DNA from: Paraspadella gotoi | Taxonomy: Eukaryota; Chaetognatha | Length of the DNA: 64,000 nucleotides | NCBI GenBank assembly: GCA_051294375.1 | Contig: CM119268.1 | Span: 22,325,942 to 22,389,941, forward strand | Reading direction: 5' to 3' | Shown: in pieces, positions 60,420-64,000 of the stretch | Layout: the number at the start of each line of letters is the position of its first letter | How positions within the stretch are numbered: the stretch's first letter is position 1 | Made by a program: the position numbers and the translations under genes | The notes under the pieces: model-generated | What the model was told of the DNA's origin: nothing | The model's input: only the letters and a program-made list of their open reading frames with translations | Databases searched by the model: none

Positions 60420-63159
60420 ATATCGCGTTCGTAAAACCGAACTCATTCGAAACGTGAGGAGATGGCAAAAAGAATGGAGGGTAAGTTAATGTTTTCATTT
60501 CGAGTTTTTTTTTACATTTAAACAATGAATATAAAAAAAATATTCATTCATTTAATAAGTAAGTAATCTTGTTAAGGTGGCAGACCTTCTATAAGAACCC
60601 TGCAAGCTCTCACTGTTCCTTTCTCTCTCTCTCTCTCTCTCCTCTCAGCTGATCAACGACCTGTTCCGAACACGCTTGGCCGAGCGACGTCGCCTCTTCC
60701 CGACGCCTCCGCCGACGCCTCCGCCGGAGCCGTACGTCTACTGCAAGGGGGACGAGTTGATCTGTCGCTGCGGAGTCGAGGTGAATAGGGATTAATTAAT
60801 TGATTGATTAATTTAATTAATAAATTAATTCTACAATCGATTTCCATCAAATTTTCATTCCATGCATCAAAAAAAAAATAATCATGTCACCTAAAAATCG
60901 TCTAATGAATCACAAATTTATTAAATCATTTTTTTTTAAATCGAATCAGTGAGTCAATCAAATCTAATAAAACCAAATCAAACCAATCAATGAGTCAATC
61001 CAATAAAATCAATCAGTCAATCTAACCAATCCATCAATCAATCCTCAAGCCCGATACCGGCGAAGATCTCTCTCCATCCGTCTCTCCATCGAACGAGAAG
61101 CCAAAAGTTGAGGCGCCAGAGTTAACGATCGAAGCAACTCCTCCTCCTCCTCCTCCTTCTTGTTTTCTTCATCCACCTCCTCCTCCTCCTCCTCTTCCTC
61201 CTCTCTCCTCCCGCTGCGGAGCGTGTCGTTGCGACCCGACGAAGTCCGTCTTCAAGAAGCCGCCGCCCGTGGAGCCGGACAAGTTCGCCGAGCGGGAAGT
61301 CACTATCGAGTTGGGAGTTAAGGTTAGTGCGGGGGGAGAGGGAGGCGAGAGAGAGAGAAAGAGAAGAGAGGAGTCAGAAATAGGCTCAGAGGTTAGTAGT
61401 GGTTTGTGGGGTTTTATGATACAAGATTGGATTTTCCTCTGCAATGCATTAGACTTACGGTAGGCGAATCAAACACTTCAAGGAACCACTTAGGCGTGCT
61501 CATTAAATGTATAATTAATGACTCACCCTTCTATTAGTAAGAGATTTTAGGAGAGATGGCAATTATGCCCATAATGAGAATACTGGTGCTANNNNNNNNN
61601 NNNNNNNNNNNNNNNNATACAAGGAATTGGATTTCCTTGCAATACATTAACTTACGGTAGGCGATAAATCAAACACTGGGTGTATTAATGTATTATTACT
61701 TTATTAGTATAAATTTTAGGAGAATGAATTATTCCCATATGAGAATACTGTGCAACAACAAAAGTTTTATTTTTCCAAATATTTCGGCATAAATTNNNNN
61801 NNNNNNNNNNNNNNNNNNNNNNNNNNNNNNNNNNNNNNNNNNNNNNNNNNNNNNNNNNNNNNNNNNNNNNNNNNNNNNNNNNNNNNNNNNNNNNNNNNNN
61901 NNNNNNNNNNNNNNNNNNNNNNNNNNNNNNNNNNNNNNNNNNNNNNNNNNNNNNNNNNNNNNNNNNNNNNNNNNNNNNNNNNNNNNNNNNNNNNNNNNNN
62001 NNNNNNNNNNNNNNNNNNNNNNNNNNNNNNAGGTCAGTTTGAGGTTTTTGTAGTGTCCATGGTGTTTTTATGAATGAATGAATTTATGAATGAACCCCAA
62101 TCTTTATTGAGACCGCATCCGCGCCCACTCCGATGTCGCCGAATTTCCAAGGATTCTCGAATTTTAAGATCGTAAATTAGGCTTTTTATTTTTTTTATTC
62201 ATAGTTTTTATGGGTTCAATGTTTTCGATGTCGAAATTCAGTGCGCAGTATTGATGGTGTTGTCTAATGCCAGAGGTCTGCCATTGTTGTTTTTCTATGG
62301 ATTTTTCATAGGGGGGGACAACCCTTTCTGAGTTCTTTCTTTGACTAGTAGTAGTCAATTTTCACTTTTCTGGTTTCATTTTTCTTTGCCTTGAGATTGA
62401 CCTCAAACTGACCTTTCTCTGTCTCTCTCTCTCTTTCTCCTCATAATTAATTGTTGATTATTATTTTTCTTTTTAGTTTTTACTGTTTATTCTTTACCAC
62501 TGATGATGGCATAGAAATTTATGCCGATATATTTGGAAAAATAAAACTTTTGTGGTAGCACAGTATTCTCATATTGGAAATAAACCTATTGCTCATTATA
62601 CTCCCTGTGCTTGTGATGACGTTTAAAGAATTATTCCCACTTTTGAAAATTATCATTCATTTTTCCAATTTTAAATTCACAACCATTTGAGATTTTTTCA
62701 GTGATTTTTCCGTAATTTGAATTACCTTTTCCCATATCTTTCCTTGAATCACAGTTTAAAATACAATTGTATAAAACTATAAATGATGGAGGCCTTAAAC
62801 CACCAAAGCCTGTCAAAAGTCTGGGGCAAGATAGCTTATTTATTGAACGAATAGATAATTTTACATCGATTGTGCCATTAGAGTAACGCTTGCCGTAAGT
62901 CGCTTCAATATCAAAACTTAATCTTCTCAAACCAAGCATTTCCCCCACCCAAAAAAAAAGACAATCCTACCAAGCTCTGCTACATCGAACGAGGTCGCTG
63001 GAGTCCCTTCAAGCCCTCGCTTCTCTTCCTTCACGCCTTGACTCTACAGAAATCCGTGTGGAGAGACGTGATGGAGGAACTGAGTGCTGAAGGAAAATTG
63101 ATGGGAAAAGACCAGCACATGATGGCGTTGGATCTGCCGGGTGGGGAGGGAGGGAGGGG

Positions 63160-63191
<32 letters not shown>

Positions 63192-63554
63192 GAGACTGAG
63201 AGACATTATCCTTTTTTTTTTACCCACCAAAGGTCACGGAAACTCCACTTTAGACATCTCCGAGTGCTCGGTCTCCCACACGACCGCCCACGCGACCGCC
63301 CACAAAGTCGTCCACTTCGCCAACGCTGCCCAACGACCCCGCGCCGCCCACAAAGCCCCCACGCCTCCTACCCCCGAAGACCTCGTGGATCGCCTCCTCC
63401 GCATCCTGACCGACTTCGTGTCGGCGACGTCCTTGTCGGCCAAACCCTTTCATCTCGTCGGCCACGCGATTGGAGGATCTTTGGCGATTTTATTCGCGGC
63501 GAAATTTCCGGAGAAATTGACGCAGTTGACGTTGATGGCGCCGCGTGGGTTTTG
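60420..63554 (+). CDS. 3' exons of the plus-strand gene: end of IQ motif, Pro/Cys linker, ABHD6-like alpha/beta-hydrolase domain
   Basis: Exons 60420-60480 (YRVRKTELIRNVRRWQKEWR, completing IIQAAWRG from exon 47079-47221), 60649-60780 (Pro-rich, ending CRCGVE), 61050-61322 (poly-Pro, CGACRC, then EREVTIELGVK), 62975-63140 (LCYIERGRW, KPSLLFLHAL, MALDLPG) and 63233 to at least 63554 (HGNSTLD, KPFHLVGHAIGGSLAILFAA) join in phase 0,0,0,1. The hydrolase part resembles monoacylglycerol lipase ABHD6: first strand, LHG loop, DLPGHG, and nucleophile elbow after KPFHLVG. Two key residues differ. The elbow reads GHAIGG with Ala (63466-63468) instead of Ser, and the oxyanion turn reads LHA instead of LHG. 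It is inferred to be a non-catalytic, possibly calmodulin-regulated protein. The 3' end is lost in the gap at 63555, so the Asp and His of the triad cannot be checked. The hydrolase could still be a separate gene. Confidence 0.7.
61617..62595. mobile_element. Inverted pair of hammerhead-like retroelement termini, pair 3, interrupted by a gap
   Basis: Left arm 61680-61795 and right arm 62495-62595 are inverted (TTTTATTTTTCCAAATATTTC, with GGCATAAATT next to it). The left core keeps CCGAAAT, the right keeps CTGATGA. The piece 61425-61591 repeats 61617-61760 across a 25-N gap, another assembly duplication. It lies in the intron between exons 61050-61322 and 62975-63140. Confidence 0.5.
61796..62030. 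other. Sequence gap (235 N) inside an inverted-repeat element
   Basis: Interrupts the left arm of the third hammerhead-bearing pair right after its conserved core. Confidence 1.
62785..62890 (+). repeat. Dispersed repeat with core GGGGCAAGATAGCTTATT
   Basis: The module CCTTAAACCACCAAAGCCTG, AAAGTC(T/A)GGGGCAAGATAGC and TGGATAATTTTTATATTGGT-like sequence also occurs near 9815, 14940, 44650 (inverse), 55560 and 58840. It is a short unclassified family. Confidence 0.55.
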
Positions 63555-63799
63555 NNNNNNNNNNNNNNNNNNNNNNNNNNNNNNNNNNNNNNNNNNNNNN
63601 NNNNNNNNNNNNNNNNNNNNNNNNNNNNNNNNNNNNNNNNNNNNNNNNNNNNNNNNNNNNNNNNNNNNNNNNNNNNNNNNNNNNNNNNNNNNNNNNNNNN
63701 NNNNNNNNNNNNNNNNNNNNNNNNNNNNNNNNNNNNNNNNNNNNNNNNNNNNNNNNNNNNNNNNNNNNNNNNNNNNNNNNNNNNNNNNNNNNNNNNNNN
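63555..63799. other. Sequence gap (245 N) truncating the hydrolase exon
   Basis: Removes the sequence after LTLMAPRGF, where the cap domain and the catalytic Asp and His would lie. A further gap occupies 63980-64000. Confidence 1.
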
Positions 63800-63979
63800 T
63801 TTTTTTTTTTTTTTTTTAAGTTTGATGATTTAGGTTAGCGGTTAAGGATGAGGAATTTAGGTTATGGGTTAGTGGTTAGGTTAGTTATTTGGTTACATTT
63901 TTGGTAAGTAATGGCTAGGGATTAAGGATTGAAGTTTGAGATTAGGTTTAGGGATTAGGTTAAGCATCGGATTAAACTT
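63800..63979. mobile_element. Telomere-like MITE interior between two gaps
   Basis: Repeated GGTTAG(C/G)GGTTAAGGA, GGGTTAGTGGTTAGG and GGGATTAGG units; both ends fall in N gaps. Confidence 0.4.
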
Positions 63980-64000
63980 NNNNNNNNNNNNNNNNNNNNN

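Overview
This window is animal nuclear DNA, probably from an invertebrate. Genes are split by many introns, intergenic DNA is AT-rich, there are many (GA/TC)n microsatellites and short non-autonomous transposons, and coding exons are clearly more GC-rich than their surroundings. I could not place the species more precisely. No prokaryotic operons, phage or CRISPR arrays are present.

Left part (2.3-36.5 kb): four minus-strand paralogues of a beta-1,4-galactosyltransferase-family (GT7) gene lie in tandem, here called A (2330-7808), B (9917-13749), C (17316-22538) and D (31623-36493). They share the same exon series and intron phases: membrane/stem exon, Cys exon, GPLW exon, GAWKP exon, (N/D)RE exon, DVD exon, WGWGGEDDD exon, TML-H exon, DGLNSL terminal exon. 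Catalytic and metal-binding motifs are mostly conserved. A has a one-base deletion that shifts the frame, B has lost a residue from the WGWGGEDDD motif, and D has exon edges copied into tandem repeats. Introns and spacers hold several transposon families: a foldback element with 9-10 bp target duplications, a SINE-like family with a terminal hairpin, a TA-flanked inverted-repeat element, a palindromic family with telomere-like interiors, and hammerhead-ribozyme-like motifs.

Right part (38.4-63.6 kb): a plus-strand gene can be followed through about twelve exons, with one unresolved junction after 40.8 kb. Its middle carries a calmodulin-type IQ motif split by an intron of about 13 kb. Its 3' exons continue in phase into an ABHD6-like alpha/beta-hydrolase domain whose catalytic Ser and oxyanion Gly are both replaced by Ala. 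The minus strand holds a small two-to-three-repeat secreted peptide-like gene (43371-44120) and a Pro-rich repeat ORF.

Assembly quality drops after 47 kb. The stretch 47.3-60.0 kb contains the same DNA two or three times as noisy, indel-rich copies separated by N gaps, so apparent duplications there are probably artefacts. Smaller gaps (10-25 N) lie at 16790, 29216, 29528, 48877, 57266 and 61592.
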